Source of the DNA: Pseudomonas sp. M30-35
GTDB lineage: Bacteria; Pseudomonadota; Gammaproteobacteria; Pseudomonadales; Pseudomonadaceae
Assembly: GCF_002163625.1 (NCBI RefSeq)
Contig: NZ_CP020892.1
Location: 3,782,001-3,846,000, forward strand
Length of the DNA: 64,000 nucleotides
Reading direction: 5' to 3'
In this document: piece by piece, positions 30,058-39,486 of the stretch
Layout: each line of letters opens with the position of its first letter
How positions within the stretch are numbered: position 1 is the stretch's first letter
The notes under the pieces: model-generated
What the model was told of the DNA's origin: nothing
Database searches by the model: none
The model's input: the letters and a program-made list of their open reading frames with translations, nothing else
Made by a program: the position numbers and the translations under genes

Positions 30058-30951
30058 TTAGAGCAAACTCAACTGGCTTTGGAAACTGCGTTCCTTACCA
30101 CTTACCGGGTCAATGAACTCCAGCCCCTGCGCCAGCAGTTTCAGTGGTTTGCTGTAGTCATCAGGCGTGTCCTGGGCATCTATCACCTCGGGATAAAACG
30201 GGTCATTGCAGATTGGCGCGCCTAATGCGGCGAGATGCACACGCAACTGATGCTTTTTCCCGGTCACCGGATACAACGCATACAGCCATTGATCCCCTAA
30301 CTTCTGCGCAACTTCAATGCGCGTCTCGGTATTGGCAATACCCTCAACTTCTTGCATGCGAAAGAATGGCTCGCCAGGCCCAAAGCGAGTTTTGCGCAAC
30401 AGCGGAAATGTCAGCTCGGGCAATGCCTTGGCAAGGGCTTCATAGCGCTTGATGATTTTCCGCTCGCGAAACAACGCTTGATACAGCCCACGGGTTTGTA
30501 CATTGGTCGAAAACAGCACCAAGCCTGCGGTATGCCGGTCAATGCGGTGCAACGGCACAATATCCGCATTGGCAAAACGCTTGGTCAACCGCGCCTGCAA
30601 CGTCTGTTCAACGTAGCCTCCGGAAGGCATCACCGGTAAAAAATGCGGCTTGTCGACAACCATTAAATGCTCATCAAAGTGCAAAACGACTTCGTCGAAT
30701 GGAATGACTATTTCAGATGGCACTTCACGAAAATAATGCACACGCAGTCCGGTTTTGTAGGGATGCTCCAAGCCGAGCGCAACGCCATCGGCATCAAGCA
30801 CGCGACCACGTTCAAAGCGGTCAACCCAGACCTCACGCGTAACGCCGGAAAAATGCGCGCACAAGCAATCCAGAACCGTCAGCCACTGGCCTTGCGGCAA
30901 GTGAACGGTACTGGGGCGCATGTTTGAAGGGGAACGGGCTTGAACAGGCAT
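30058..30951 (-). CDS. RNA pseudouridine synthase, RluA family
   Basis: 297 residues. No S4 domain motif is obvious at the N-terminus. The catalytic motif PLHRIDRHTAGLVLFS holds the active Asp, and VTGKKHQLRVHLAALG is the C-terminal signature. Isomerises uridine to pseudouridine in rRNA or tRNA; which site cannot be told from sequence. GAGAG precedes the ATG at 30951. Convergent with the adenosyltransferase gene. Confidence 0.9.
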   Translation of the reverse strand: MPVQARSPSNMRPSTVHLPQGQWLTVLDCLCAHFSGVTREVWVDRFERGRVLDADGVALGLEHPYKTGLRVHYFREVPSEIVIPFDEVVLHFDEHLMVVDKPHFLPVMPSGGYVEQTLQARLTKRFANADIVPLHRIDRHTAGLVLFSTNVQTRGLYQALFRERKIIKRYEALAKALPELTFPLLRKTRFGPGEPFFRMQEVEGIANTETRIEVAQKLGDQWLYALYPVTGKKHQLRVHLAALGAPICNDPFYPEVIDAQDTPDDYSKPLKLLAQGLEFIDPVSGKERSFQSQLSLL

Positions 30952-31145
30952 TTAGACTCTCGACGGCTGACTACAGATGCATCCATTGCATATTAGGCCG
31001 TAGTCATGCCGAGCGCGTCAAAGGTCATACTCAATACAACACACTGCATGGCACTGTGCAGGTCTTTGGCTCGCTTAAAGAGTTGCCCTGCCTCTAGGCA
31101 TTGCCTGGCGCAGTTACTTCATCCTCTTGAGCCAAAGCTATTAGT

Positions 31146-31835
31146 TCATGCTTGCTTGCGTAAAACATAGATGCGCCACAGCGCATAACCTGGAATGAAA
31201 TCCTTGTGGCCAACAATTTCGAAACCGGCCTGTTTAAACTCCGCCTCAATGATCTCGCGAGGAATCACAAAACGGTTTTGCAGCATAGGATCACGCTCGG
31301 CAAGCGGTCGACGAGCTTCGCTGCGGCGCCGTTTCCAAGCTTTGTAATTACCGTCCACCCACAACGACATGACCACTGTATCTCGGGTTACGCGCCTGAA
31401 CTCTTGGAGCATGGCCTGACGATGTTCTGCCTTGCCGATATGGTGCATTAAACGCATCGAGAAGATGCAGTCGACTGCATTCTCACCAAGATCAATATCA
31501 AAAGCCGAGGTCTGAAACGGCTTAACACGGGCCACAACTTCTGCTGGCTGCCCGCGCATACCGGTATCAAGCATGTCTTGCGAGTTGTCGGCAGCGAGAA
31601 TCATACGATTAGGTTGCTCGCAGAGCATCGGCCAAAAACGCCCCGCACCCGATGGCAGATCCAGAACCAAGCTTGGATCACCTGCCATTTTCAATGCAGC
31701 ACGGGCAATTTGTACCTCACGCCAATGCGACATGCGCCGAGACAAGCCTGTCTTGTGCTTGTTCAAATACATTTTGGCGTGTTCGCGATCGTACTTGCTA
31801 GAAAACTCGAGCTCTATTGGGCTTGTTTTAGACAT
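31146..31835 (-). CDS. Class I SAM-dependent methyltransferase
   Basis: 229 residues. SAM-binding motif LVLDLPSGAGRFWPML at about residue 57, second acidic strand ILAADNSQDML, and a CIFSMRLMHHIGKAEHRQAML motif IV region typical of Methyltransf_11. Placed 131 bases downstream of colS; colR, colS and a methyltransferase gene occur together in pseudomonads, where the products affect envelope integrity. Substrate unknown. Confidence 0.85.
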   Translation of the reverse strand: MSKTSPIELEFSSKYDREHAKMYLNKHKTGLSRRMSHWREVQIARAALKMAGDPSLVLDLPSGAGRFWPMLCEQPNRMILAADNSQDMLDTGMRGQPAEVVARVKPFQTSAFDIDLGENAVDCIFSMRLMHHIGKAEHRQAMLQEFRRVTRDTVVMSLWVDGNYKAWKRRRSEARRPLAERDPMLQNRFVIPREIIEAEFKQAGFEIVGHKDFIPGYALWRIYVLRKQA

Positions 31836-31966
31836 AGCGTTGACTCACTTGAATTACGTGAATCAACGCTAACCGGCAAGTCATCATGGTGGCGTCAAGG
31901 CAATGTGAAAAAACCGTGAAACCAACCAGCTTTTCAGGGGCCAGAGCCTTTAAGTGATGCGAAATA

Positions 31967-33241
31967 TTACTCAGCCGGCTTCAAAAACACTCTGAACTCA
32001 CTTCCAGATGGCTCCAGGTTTTTCACACTAACGACCCAATCTTCATGAGAGCAAATACGCTTGACCAAAGACAAACCAAGCCCTAAACCTTCTCCGCGCG
32101 ATTGCTGACCGCGCACAAAGGGTTTGAACATTTGCTCATGTTGCTCCAACGGAATCCCCACGCCGCTGTCCACAACACAAAAGCCATCAGCCATTAACAC
32201 CAAACGTACGCCCCCCGCCTCTGTGTAATGCAATGCATTGCGCAGCAAGTTGGACATAACAGTACGCAAAAATGTCAGGTTGTAGCATGTGTCATTAGCG
32301 CCCTGATCGACCATTTCGAATGTCAGGCCTTTTTCTCTGATCATCCCGCCCCAACGCGTACTCTGCTCGTCTGCGACAGCGCGTAGTGTCACCCGACCGC
32401 CCTCAATGGAGTCACTGCTGGTAGCACGAGCCAGGAGCATGAATGTTTGCACCAATGAATTCATCTCATCTGTGGCCCGCTTAATGCGCTGGACCTTATC
32501 GCGCTGACGCGGCTCAAGATTGGTCGCCACATCAAGCAACTCACACGATGAGTTGATGACCATCAACGGGGTCCGCAATTCATGACTTACATCACTGGTA
32601 AACAATCGCTCGCGCTCGAGCGATTTACGCAACTGCCCCAACGTGCTGTCAAAAGCTTGGGCTAAGTGCCCGACCTCATCATCGGCATAGTCGGGTGCAA
32701 TATTGGGTGCGAGTTGATGTAACTGATCGCGGTGCCGCACCTGGCTGGCCAAGCGCACAACCGGCGCGACGATTTTTCGGGCCAGCCACAAGCCAAGTAT
32801 CCAGGACAGAATCACACTCAGAACGAAGCCCGCAACAACTGCGCGATAAAGCGCCGTTTCACGCTCTTCAAACTCTTGCTGCTCCTGCACCAAAAAAAAG
32901 CTCTGCCCACCAATATCAGATCTAAAGATGTAGAAGGCTTGAGTCTCGTCTACCACTTCAGAAAAACCTTGTTCAGCCTTTGCAAACTGCGGAGGTGTCG
33001 TATAACGAGGCAAATCTGAGGCAAAAAAACGCGTGCGTGAATCAAGCCGTGGCGGCAAGCCGTTGGCCAGATCATGCTGTAAAACACCTTCCAGCTCCTC
33101 ATTGAGTTCTTGTGAAACCAAGTTCTCCTCAATGAAATGAACAACCGCGACAATACTCAACGAAAAGAGCCCGCTGACACAAAAAGTCATCACCACAAAA
33201 GCGATAACAATGCGCCTGAGCAGTGGTTGTTTAGCCACCAT
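31967..33241 (-). CDS. colS: Sensor histidine kinase ColS
   Basis: 424 residues from ATG 33241 (the frame opens at 33400, inside colR, but this ATG overlaps the colR end by eleven bases and fits family length). TM1 at residues 10-35, periplasmic domain 36-128, TM2 131-152, HAMP, HisKA with FTSDVSHELRTPL (H220) and a HATPase with GEGLGLGLSLV. In P. putida ColS senses zinc, iron and other metals through an ExxE motif in the periplasmic part; here acidic E95, D98 and E99 lie in the corresponding region. Controls LPS and membrane repair genes with ColR. Confidence 0.9.
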   Translation of the reverse strand: MVAKQPLLRRIVIAFVVMTFCVSGLFSLSIVAVVHFIEENLVSQELNEELEGVLQHDLANGLPPRLDSRTRFFASDLPRYTTPPQFAKAEQGFSEVVDETQAFYIFRSDIGGQSFFLVQEQQEFEERETALYRAVVAGFVLSVILSWILGLWLARKIVAPVVRLASQVRHRDQLHQLAPNIAPDYADDEVGHLAQAFDSTLGQLRKSLERERLFTSDVSHELRTPLMVINSSCELLDVATNLEPRQRDKVQRIKRATDEMNSLVQTFMLLARATSSDSIEGGRVTLRAVADEQSTRWGGMIREKGLTFEMVDQGANDTCYNLTFLRTVMSNLLRNALHYTEAGGVRLVLMADGFCVVDSGVGIPLEQHEQMFKPFVRGQQSRGEGLGLGLSLVKRICSHEDWVVSVKNLEPSGSEFRVFLKPAE

Positions 33242-33914
33242 CAGCGGACTCCGCAAGGCGATAGCCGACGCCGTGAATGGTGTGTAGCAAGGGTTTATCG
33301 AATGGCTTGTCGAGGACTTGACGCAACTGATGGATATGGCTGCGTAAGCTATCGCTGTCTGGGCAATTGTCACCCCAAAGGGTTTCTTCCAGCATCTCAC
33401 GGCGAACCACCGCGGGGCTTTTTTGCATCAGCACAGCCAGTAATTTCAGGCCAAGAGGATTTAGCTTCAAGGCTTGGTTAGCACGCGAGATGTATAAGGT
33501 GTCGAGGTCATAAACAAGGTCACCAACTTGCAACTTGCGCTTGCGACTGCCATGGCTTCTGCGCAATACCGCTTCAATACGTGCAACCAATTCAGACAAC
33601 GCAAAAGGCTTTAGCAGGTAATCATCAGCGCCTGCACCCAGCCCTTGCAGCCGATCATCCAGCGCGTCACGGGCGGTCAGCATGATCACTGGCGTCTCGC
33701 TGAGAGCATCTTCTCGTAGCCGCTTACACAACTGATAGCCATCCATGCGCGGCAGCATGATATCCAGCACGATCAAGTCGTAGTGCTCCGTAACGGCCAA
33801 GTGCAAACCGCTGACACCGTCTTGAGCACAATCGACCGTATAACCTTTCATGGTCAGGTAATCCATTACATTGGCGAGGATGTCTTGATTGTCTTCAACC
33901 ACAAGAATACGCAT
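33231..33914 (-). CDS. colR: Response regulator ColR
   Basis: 227 residues, OmpR/PhoB type: receiver domain with phospho-acceptor D51 (IVLDIMLPRMDGY) and K100-type lysine (LLKPFALSEL), and a C-terminal winged helix DNA-binding domain ending HTIHGVGYRLAESADGG. ATG 33914 lies ten bases after GGAGG; an ATG at 33923 sits too close to it. Transcribed with colS. Confidence 0.93.
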   Translation of the reverse strand: MRILVVEDNQDILANVMDYLTMKGYTVDCAQDGVSGLHLAVTEHYDLIVLDIMLPRMDGYQLCKRLREDALSETPVIMLTARDALDDRLQGLGAGADDYLLKPFALSELVARIEAVLRRSHGSRKRKLQVGDLVYDLDTLYISRANQALKLNPLGLKLLAVLMQKSPAVVRREMLEETLWGDNCPDSDSLRSHIHQLRQVLDKPFDKPLLHTIHGVGYRLAESADGG

Positions 33915-34099
33915 CTTGATCATGCCTCCGGGCAACGCTGCTGAAATGCTGTGCTCCAGTATTAAACACCAATCTTCGCGCAGTGGTCGATGCGTCGGTC
34001 GTTACAGCGGTTATCAGCCAAGCGCCCAATAGGTTTAACGCCTCTCTCACACACGAGCGACAGCAAGCCCACACGCGGTGCTTTACCCCCCAGCAGCGT

Positions 34100-35050
34100 C
34101 TAGAAAGCAGCGTTATGGCGAATCGACTCAATCCAGAACAGACACAGCGACAGCGTGATCAGAGAGCCGACTGTCGACAACAAAATACTGCTAGAGACAA
34201 CGGCTGCATCACGACGATAGAAATCGGCCAGCATAAAAGGGCCAGTCCCCGTTGGCAGCGCGGCCAATAACACTGCCGACATTGCCCACAAAGGTGGCAA
34301 CTGAAATACCCAGAATGCCAGAATCCAGACCAGCAACGGATGCAAAAACAGCTTAAGCAACACTAATGGAATGCTCCCCTGACTTTGCCCCGACTGTTTA
34401 TGCGCCAAGAACAGGCCCAGCGAAATAAGCGCGCAAGGCGCCGTGGCATTACTCAACAGGGTCAGAAAGGAATGTACAGGCGCAGGTAACGGCGCCCCCG
34501 AATAAGCCCAAAGCCCACCCAAAACAGGGGAAATAACCAGCGGATTCCTGGCCAGTGCCAAGGCCACTTTGCGCACTGCACGCAACATGTGTTTCTCGCC
34601 TTGCAGGGCCACTTCAATGCATACAACTGACAGCGCAAAGAGCACGCAGATCACGATCAAGCTGGCAATCAGTGCAGGCTCCAAACCATCGTCACCAAAC
34701 ACCAGTATGCACAGCGGAATCCCCATATAACCGGTGTTCGCGTACGAAGCACTCAGCCCCTGGATGCTGGCATCAGCTAAATCCCCAGACTTGCGCATGC
34801 GCCAAAACACGGTAGCAATGAACACAACCAAGGTGCCTATGGTGTAGGCCAAAATGAATTCAGGCTGCCAGATGTGCGACCACAAGGCTGTAGCTGTGGC
34901 CTCAAACAGCATGGCTGGCAAGCAGAGCCAGACCACCATTCGGTTAATTTCTGAGGCGGCGTCGGGCCCCAACAGTTTCAGCTTTCGACATGCAAAGCCT
35001 GCCAGAATTAGCGCAAAAATCGGCAGGATGACACTCAGCACTGACGCCAT
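34100..35050 (-). CDS. AEC-family permease (auxin efflux carrier type)
   Basis: 316 residues, ten hydrophobic helices in two five-helix repeats, as in the AEC/PIN transporter fold (SVILPIFALILAGFACRKL; SYANTGYMGIPLCILVFG with the conserved Asn-Gly crossover). Bacterial members move small organic anions such as malate or are of unknown substrate. The frame reads through the upstream repeat to 35155; the ATG at 35050 follows GAGAG and starts at the first helix. Confidence 0.86.
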   Translation of the reverse strand: MASVLSVILPIFALILAGFACRKLKLLGPDAASEINRMVVWLCLPAMLFEATATALWSHIWQPEFILAYTIGTLVVFIATVFWRMRKSGDLADASIQGLSASYANTGYMGIPLCILVFGDDGLEPALIASLIVICVLFALSVVCIEVALQGEKHMLRAVRKVALALARNPLVISPVLGGLWAYSGAPLPAPVHSFLTLLSNATAPCALISLGLFLAHKQSGQSQGSIPLVLLKLFLHPLLVWILAFWVFQLPPLWAMSAVLLAALPTGTGPFMLADFYRRDAAVVSSSILLSTVGSLITLSLCLFWIESIRHNAAF

Positions 35051-35117
35051 AAAAACAGCTCTCTTGCTAGAACATGGATTGCCCGGCACGCACATCAAGG
35101 CGGCTGGAACACCATAG

Positions 35118-35271
35118 GGAACCTCTGAAAAAGGTAGCGAGCGACGATAGTACAAGGCAAAAAAAAGCGAAAAAGCGGAGTTTAGTTGGCCTAAATGAGC
35201 ATTTTGAGCAGTTTTTTAACGCAGCAAGGGCTGCCCCATAATATCTAGCGCAGTAGTTTTTCAGAGGTTCC
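35118..35271. mobile_element. Miniature inverted-repeat element, copy 1
   Basis: 154 bases bounded by perfect 15-base terminal inverted repeats, ggaacctctgaaaaa and tttttcagaggttcc. The interior contains cctaaatgagcattttgagc and cgcagtagt, shared with copy 2 at 63532-63672. No transposase gene. Sits between the AEC and HPP genes. TTAG follows the right end and a similar ATAG precedes the left, which could be a worn target duplication of IS5 type. Confidence 0.75.
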
Positions 35272-35290
35272 TTAGGTCGTCACATAAAAG

Positions 35291-36379
35291 TTATCCGGCC
35301 CTCTCTAGTGCGCTCCGGTACAATGCGGCGACAAGATCGGTCTGAGTCACGATACCCAGCAATACCTTATTCTCTCCTAGCACTGGCATGCGATGCTCAA
35401 CCGAAGAGCCGAGGCTTTCGAGCAAATACGACACCGGCCAATCGCTTTTGCAGGTCAATACATGGCGCTGCATGATGCTCTCACAAGTGCCTTGGACATC
35501 TGCTGTCGCCACCACATCATGCAAACTCAACATGCCTTGCAGTTGCTTGCTCTGGTTGATGACCGGCAGCGCACTCAGGCGGTGTTCGAGCATGATCGTC
35601 AACGCAGCGCTGACAGATGTTTGCGCACCCACACTGAGAACATCCTCTGACATGATGTCGCCGCAACGTATCTCGCCAAACCGACGACGGTAAGCACGCT
35701 CTTCGGTTTGACGCAGAATCTCCTCAAGGTCATCACGGGCAATGTCGAGCAATTCTCCGCGCGCATTGAGCACAGCATCAAGATCGTCTGGGGTAAATCC
35801 CACCCGGTCACGCGGCAAGGCATCGATGGTTTTATGCGGGTTGTGATGATCACTCGCCCGGTGAGGGTATCGCCGCTGCAACAGGTTATTGAACAACAAT
35901 GCGATCAACAGCATCGCTGCAGCATTAATCGCCACCGGGAAAACCACAAAGTGATAACCCAGTTGGGCAACAGGTTCTCCAGCCAATACCGCGGACAAAG
36001 CCACTGCACCGCCAGGCGGGTGCAGACAACGCAAGGCGAACATCAAGCCAATTGCCAGACCTCCCGCCAAACCTGCAACCCAGCCGCTATGCCCCAGCCA
36101 ACGCGCACAGCTGACACCTACCAGCGCCGAGACCACACATCCCCCAAGGATTGACCAGGGTTGCGCCAGCGGGCTCGAAGGCACGGCAAACAACAATACG
36201 GCGGAGGCCCCCATTGGCGCTATCAGCCATAGGCTGGATGCGCCAAGAACTGAATGGCAAAACCAAGCCGTGAACGACAAGCCGAAAAAAGCGCCAAGAC
36301 AACTGACTGCCTGCTGGCTTTTGCTGATTGCCATCGGCGCGGGCCAGAAAGATCGCAGCCACGCTTTAGTACTACTCAC
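35291..36379 (-). CDS. HPP-family membrane protein with two CBS domains
   Basis: 362 residues. The N-terminal 170 residues form the HPP membrane domain with about four or five helices and the name-giving motif LRCLHPPGGAVAL. The C-terminus has two CBS domains (about 240-295 and 300-355; GDIMSEDVLSV and LGIVTQTDLVAAL) that commonly bind adenosine nucleotides. HPP proteins have been linked to nitrite transport in plants and cyanobacteria; role in Pseudomonas is unknown. GTG start with GAGGGG six bases upstream. Confidence 0.87.
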   Translation of the reverse strand: MSSTKAWLRSFWPAPMAISKSQQAVSCLGAFFGLSFTAWFCHSVLGASSLWLIAPMGASAVLLFAVPSSPLAQPWSILGGCVVSALVGVSCARWLGHSGWVAGLAGGLAIGLMFALRCLHPPGGAVALSAVLAGEPVAQLGYHFVVFPVAINAAAMLLIALLFNNLLQRRYPHRASDHHNPHKTIDALPRDRVGFTPDDLDAVLNARGELLDIARDDLEEILRQTEERAYRRRFGEIRCGDIMSEDVLSVGAQTSVSAALTIMLEHRLSALPVINQSKQLQGMLSLHDVVATADVQGTCESIMQRHVLTCKSDWPVSYLLESLGSSVEHRMPVLGENKVLLGIVTQTDLVAALYRSALERAG

Positions 36380-36471
36380 CGGTGCCCCTCAGCTATAAAA
36401 AGTTTAATTTGACGCAGCATCAACACAGAGCATCGTGCATGCGGCTTGACCCTATCATTGCCGGGAAATAC

Positions 36472-37413
36472 TCACTGTGGCCAAAACGCACGAATCCCGG
36501 CCACGCCTTGAGCACCCAGTTGGCGCGCCTGTGAGAAATCTTCAGGACCGACACCGCCGAGCAGATAAACCGGCAGTTGCGCTGTTGCCAGCAACGCCTC
36601 AGCGTGTTGCCAACCCAGAGGTTGGGCATCAGGGTGGGTTTGTGTTGCGAGTAACGGTGACAGCGTGACGAAATCCACGCCTAACTGCTGCGCAAGCAAC
36701 AATTCCTCAGCCGAATGACAGGACGCGGCCAACCAGCGTTCAACTGGAATAGGCCGCTCACCGGAGGCCAACTGACGCAGCTGCTTTGAGGTCAAGTGCC
36801 AACCAGTCGCAGGAAAATCACTGAGCCACTCCAGTGGGCCTTTAAGCATCAGTTGAGCACGGCCAGCACAGAGACCGACCGCGTCGAGTGCAAGATCACG
36901 ATACTGTGGGTCAAACATTTCTGGCGCCCGCAACTGTATCAGACGAACGCCGCCATCTACTGCGCGCTTGATACCTCGCAGCAGCTCACCCGTATCAAGA
37001 CCTTCTGGGGTAATCAGGTAGTGTTCAGGCAGCCGTGCGGCGGCCACGATAGGCTTGTTCGCCGCTGGGAACTGGTACTCCAGAAGTTGCCGGTTGGTCA
37101 CCCACATCAATGGCTGACCCTCTGCGCCATGCGGCTCACCCTGAAAAGCCGTGACATCCCATACATCGAGCAGAATTTGCTTGTCTGGGTAGTCGTGCAT
37201 GATTTGTATAAGCGGCTGCGCAGCCGTCGGCACAATGCCAAGCTCTTCACTCAACTCACGAGCAAGCGCGGCTTCAACTGCCTCGCCCGCTTCCACTTTA
37301 CCGCCTGGAAATTCCCAGAGCCCGCCTTGATGTTGATCATCCGCACGCTTGGCAATCAGAATTCGGCTAGCGTTTCCACGAATAACGGCAGCGACAACAT
37401 GTACTCGTTTCAC
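36472..37413 (-). CDS. Nudix hydrolase fused to ThiE-like domain
   Basis: 313 residues. Residues 1-125 are a MutT-type Nudix domain with a complete Nudix box (GG at 37, RELSEELG at 52-59), close to 8-oxo-dGTP pyrophosphatase. Residues about 128-313 resemble thiamine-phosphate synthase (YLITPEGL, LIQLRAPE, FVTLSPLLATQTHPDA, LPVYLLGG) but lack the usual NDR and T-x-T-K-P motifs, so thiamine synthesis is unlikely. This fusion is conserved in pseudomonads. The GTG start overlaps the GST stop by four bases (GTGA). Confidence 0.9.
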   Translation of the reverse strand: MKRVHVVAAVIRGNASRILIAKRADDQHQGGLWEFPGGKVEAGEAVEAALARELSEELGIVPTAAQPLIQIMHDYPDKQILLDVWDVTAFQGEPHGAEGQPLMWVTNRQLLEYQFPAANKPIVAAARLPEHYLITPEGLDTGELLRGIKRAVDGGVRLIQLRAPEMFDPQYRDLALDAVGLCAGRAQLMLKGPLEWLSDFPATGWHLTSKQLRQLASGERPIPVERWLAASCHSAEELLLAQQLGVDFVTLSPLLATQTHPDAQPLGWQHAEALLATAQLPVYLLGGVGPEDFSQARQLGAQGVAGIRAFWPQ

Positions 37414-38042
37414 CCAAAATGTTCCTCTTGCGCAGCGTTATACCAGCGCTGAAAGACCGGCCAGTTATAGATAGTCTCAACATAAGCGCGCGCTTCTGCC
37501 GGCAATTCAACCTGATAGCTACGCAGGCGGCTGGCCACCGGCGCGTAAACCGCATCGGCAGCGCTTGGCTGGCCAAACAGGAATGGTCCATCCTGAGCAA
37601 ATGCAGCACGACATTCCGCCCACAACGCACAAACCACCTGTATATCGATAGCGACTTCAGCGGGCATATCGGTCAGAGGCTGATCACGCTGCAGGTCCAT
37701 CGGCATGTGTGTACGCAAGGCAACGAAACCACTGTGCATTTGCGCACAAACACTGCGGGCGACAGCGCGAGCATAGGTGTCACGCGGCCACAACGCAGCT
37801 TGCGGATATTGTTCGGCAAGGTATTCAATAATTGCCAAAGAGTCCCATACCGGGCCTTCAGCTGTTTTCAGCAGCGGTACTTTACCGGACGGTGAGTGCA
37901 GGGCAATACGTTGAGCGGTATCCGCCTTGTTCAGCCCGATGAGTATTTCAGAATAGCTGGCACCCGCCAGCTCAAGCGCAAGAGCCGCGCGCAATGACCA
38001 GGAAGAATAGCGTTTATCCCCAATGACTAATTGCAGCGACAT
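37410..38042 (-). CDS. Glutathione S-transferase family protein
   Basis: 210 residues. Thioredoxin-like N-terminal domain with IGDKRYSSWSLRAALAL (candidate catalytic Ser) and cis-Pro in SGKVPLL, followed by WDSLAIIEYLAE, then an all-helical C-terminal domain with SAADAVYAPVASRL. Probably conjugates or reduces with glutathione; substrate unknown. Lies between argJ and the Nudix-ThiE gene, overlapping the latter. Confidence 0.9.
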   Translation of the reverse strand: MSLQLVIGDKRYSSWSLRAALALELAGASYSEILIGLNKADTAQRIALHSPSGKVPLLKTAEGPVWDSLAIIEYLAEQYPQAALWPRDTYARAVARSVCAQMHSGFVALRTHMPMDLQRDQPLTDMPAEVAIDIQVVCALWAECRAAFAQDGPFLFGQPSAADAVYAPVASRLRSYQVELPAEARAYVETIYNWPVFQRWYNAAQEEHFG

Positions 38043-38117
38043 GGATACTCTCCGGCGACTTAGAGTGGGTCATGGTAACGCGGGGCAATGCAGCCCCGCG
38101 CTAGGTCGAGGCCTTGA

Positions 38118-39335
38118 TTACGTGCGATATTCTGCGTTGATCTTAACGTACTCATGCGACAAGTCAGTGGTCCAAATGGTTTCGCTACTCGCGCCACGCC
38201 CCAACTCAATACGTATGGTAATTTCCGCCTCAGCCATCACCGCCGAGCCTTGCTCTTCGGTGTAAGTGTCTGCCCGGCAGCCTTTGCTGGCGATACACAC
38301 ATCGCCGAGGAAGACATCAATCTTGCTGACATCAAGCTGCGCTACACCCGCGCGGCCAACTGCGGCAAGAATGCGCCCCCAGTTAGGGTCGGATGCGAAC
38401 AGCGCGGTTTTGATCAGTGGTGAATGTGCAACGGCATAACCCACATCCAAGCACTCCTGATGCGTCGCGCCGCCGTTAACAACAACAGTAACAAACTTGG
38501 TCGCACCCTCACCGTCACGAACGATGGCTTGAGCAACCTCCATGCACACCTCAAATACTGCCTGCTTCAATGCCGCAAAGTAAGCGCCTTTGGCTTGGCT
38601 GATTTCGTCCAGTTCGGCCTTGCCGGTTGCGACCAGCATGCAGCAATCATTGGTTGAGGTATCGCCATCAATGGTGATGCGGTTGAACGATTTGTTCGCC
38701 GCATCACGCAGCAAATCCTGGAGCACGCCTTGGCTAACCTTGGCATCAGTGGCGATGTAGCCGAGCATGGTCGCCATGTTGGGCTTGATCATGCCAGCGC
38801 CCTTGCTGATACCAGTGACGGTAACGGTGACGCCTTCATGAACGAACTGGCGGCTAGCGCCTTTAGGCAAGGTGTCAGTGGTCATGATGCCCGTTGCGGC
38901 ATCCGCCCAGTTATTCTCTGATAGGTTATCAAGCGCCGCTTGCAGGGCGCTTTCGATCTTCTCAACCGGTAACGGCTCGCCAATCACACCGGTTGAGAAC
39001 GGCAATACTGACTGCTCATCGACACCGGCAAGCTCAGCCAGCCTGGCGCAGGTACGCGCGGCATTTTCCAACCCAGGTTCACCGGTGCCCGCATTGGCAT
39101 TGCCCGTGTTGGTGAGCAGGTAACGCACTGAACCGAGCACCCGCTTTTTAGCCAAGATAACCGGCGCTGCGCAAAATGAGTTGAGGGTAAATACGCCAGC
39201 AACACTTGAGCCTTCAGCGCAGCGCATGACGACAACATCTTTTCGCCCCGGGCGCTTGATACCAGCACTCGCGATTCCCAGTTCAAAGCCTGCAACTGGG
39301 TGCAGGGTAGACAGCGGGCCAAGACCTACAGCCAT
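38118..39335 (-). CDS. argJ: Glutamate N-acetyltransferase/amino-acid acetyltransferase
   Basis: 405 residues. ArgJ transfers acetyl from N-acetylornithine to glutamate, the cyclic arginine route, and can also use acetyl-CoA. The self-cleavage site is the threonine of [15 protein letters not shown] (about residue 190), giving alpha and beta chains; KGAGMIKPN precedes it. AAGGAG before the ATG. Follows secA with its own start after the secA terminator. Confidence 0.96.
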   Translation of the reverse strand: MAVGLGPLSTLHPVAGFELGIASAGIKRPGRKDVVVMRCAEGSSVAGVFTLNSFCAAPVILAKKRVLGSVRYLLTNTGNANAGTGEPGLENAARTCARLAELAGVDEQSVLPFSTGVIGEPLPVEKIESALQAALDNLSENNWADAATGIMTTDTLPKGASRQFVHEGVTVTVTGISKGAGMIKPNMATMLGYIATDAKVSQGVLQDLLRDAANKSFNRITIDGDTSTNDCCMLVATGKAELDEISQAKGAYFAALKQAVFEVCMEVAQAIVRDGEGATKFVTVVVNGGATHQECLDVGYAVAHSPLIKTALFASDPNWGRILAAVGRAGVAQLDVSKIDVFLGDVCIASKGCRADTYTEEQGSAVMAEAEITIRIELGRGASSETIWTTDLSHEYVKINAEYRT

Positions 39336-39382
39336 GAATAAACTCCTTGAGATGTTGAAGCGTCATGCGGTTAGTTGGATGG

Positions 39383-39420
39383 TAAAACGCCGCGATCGGT
39401 TTAACCGGTCGCGGCGTTTA
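39383..39420 (-). terminator. Terminator of secA
   Basis: Near-perfect hairpin aaacgccgcgatcggt / accggtcgcggcgttt, with a T-run on the minus strand. Confidence 0.85.
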
Positions 39421-39486
39421 CGGGTCAGTCGAGCTTAACTACTTTCAATCACCTTGGCAGCCAGTGGCGAGCCAAGGCTATATCAA

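Noticed and set aside
35051..35155. N-terminal extension of the AEC permease
   Set aside because: It reads into the miniature element and precedes the first membrane helix expected at the true start.
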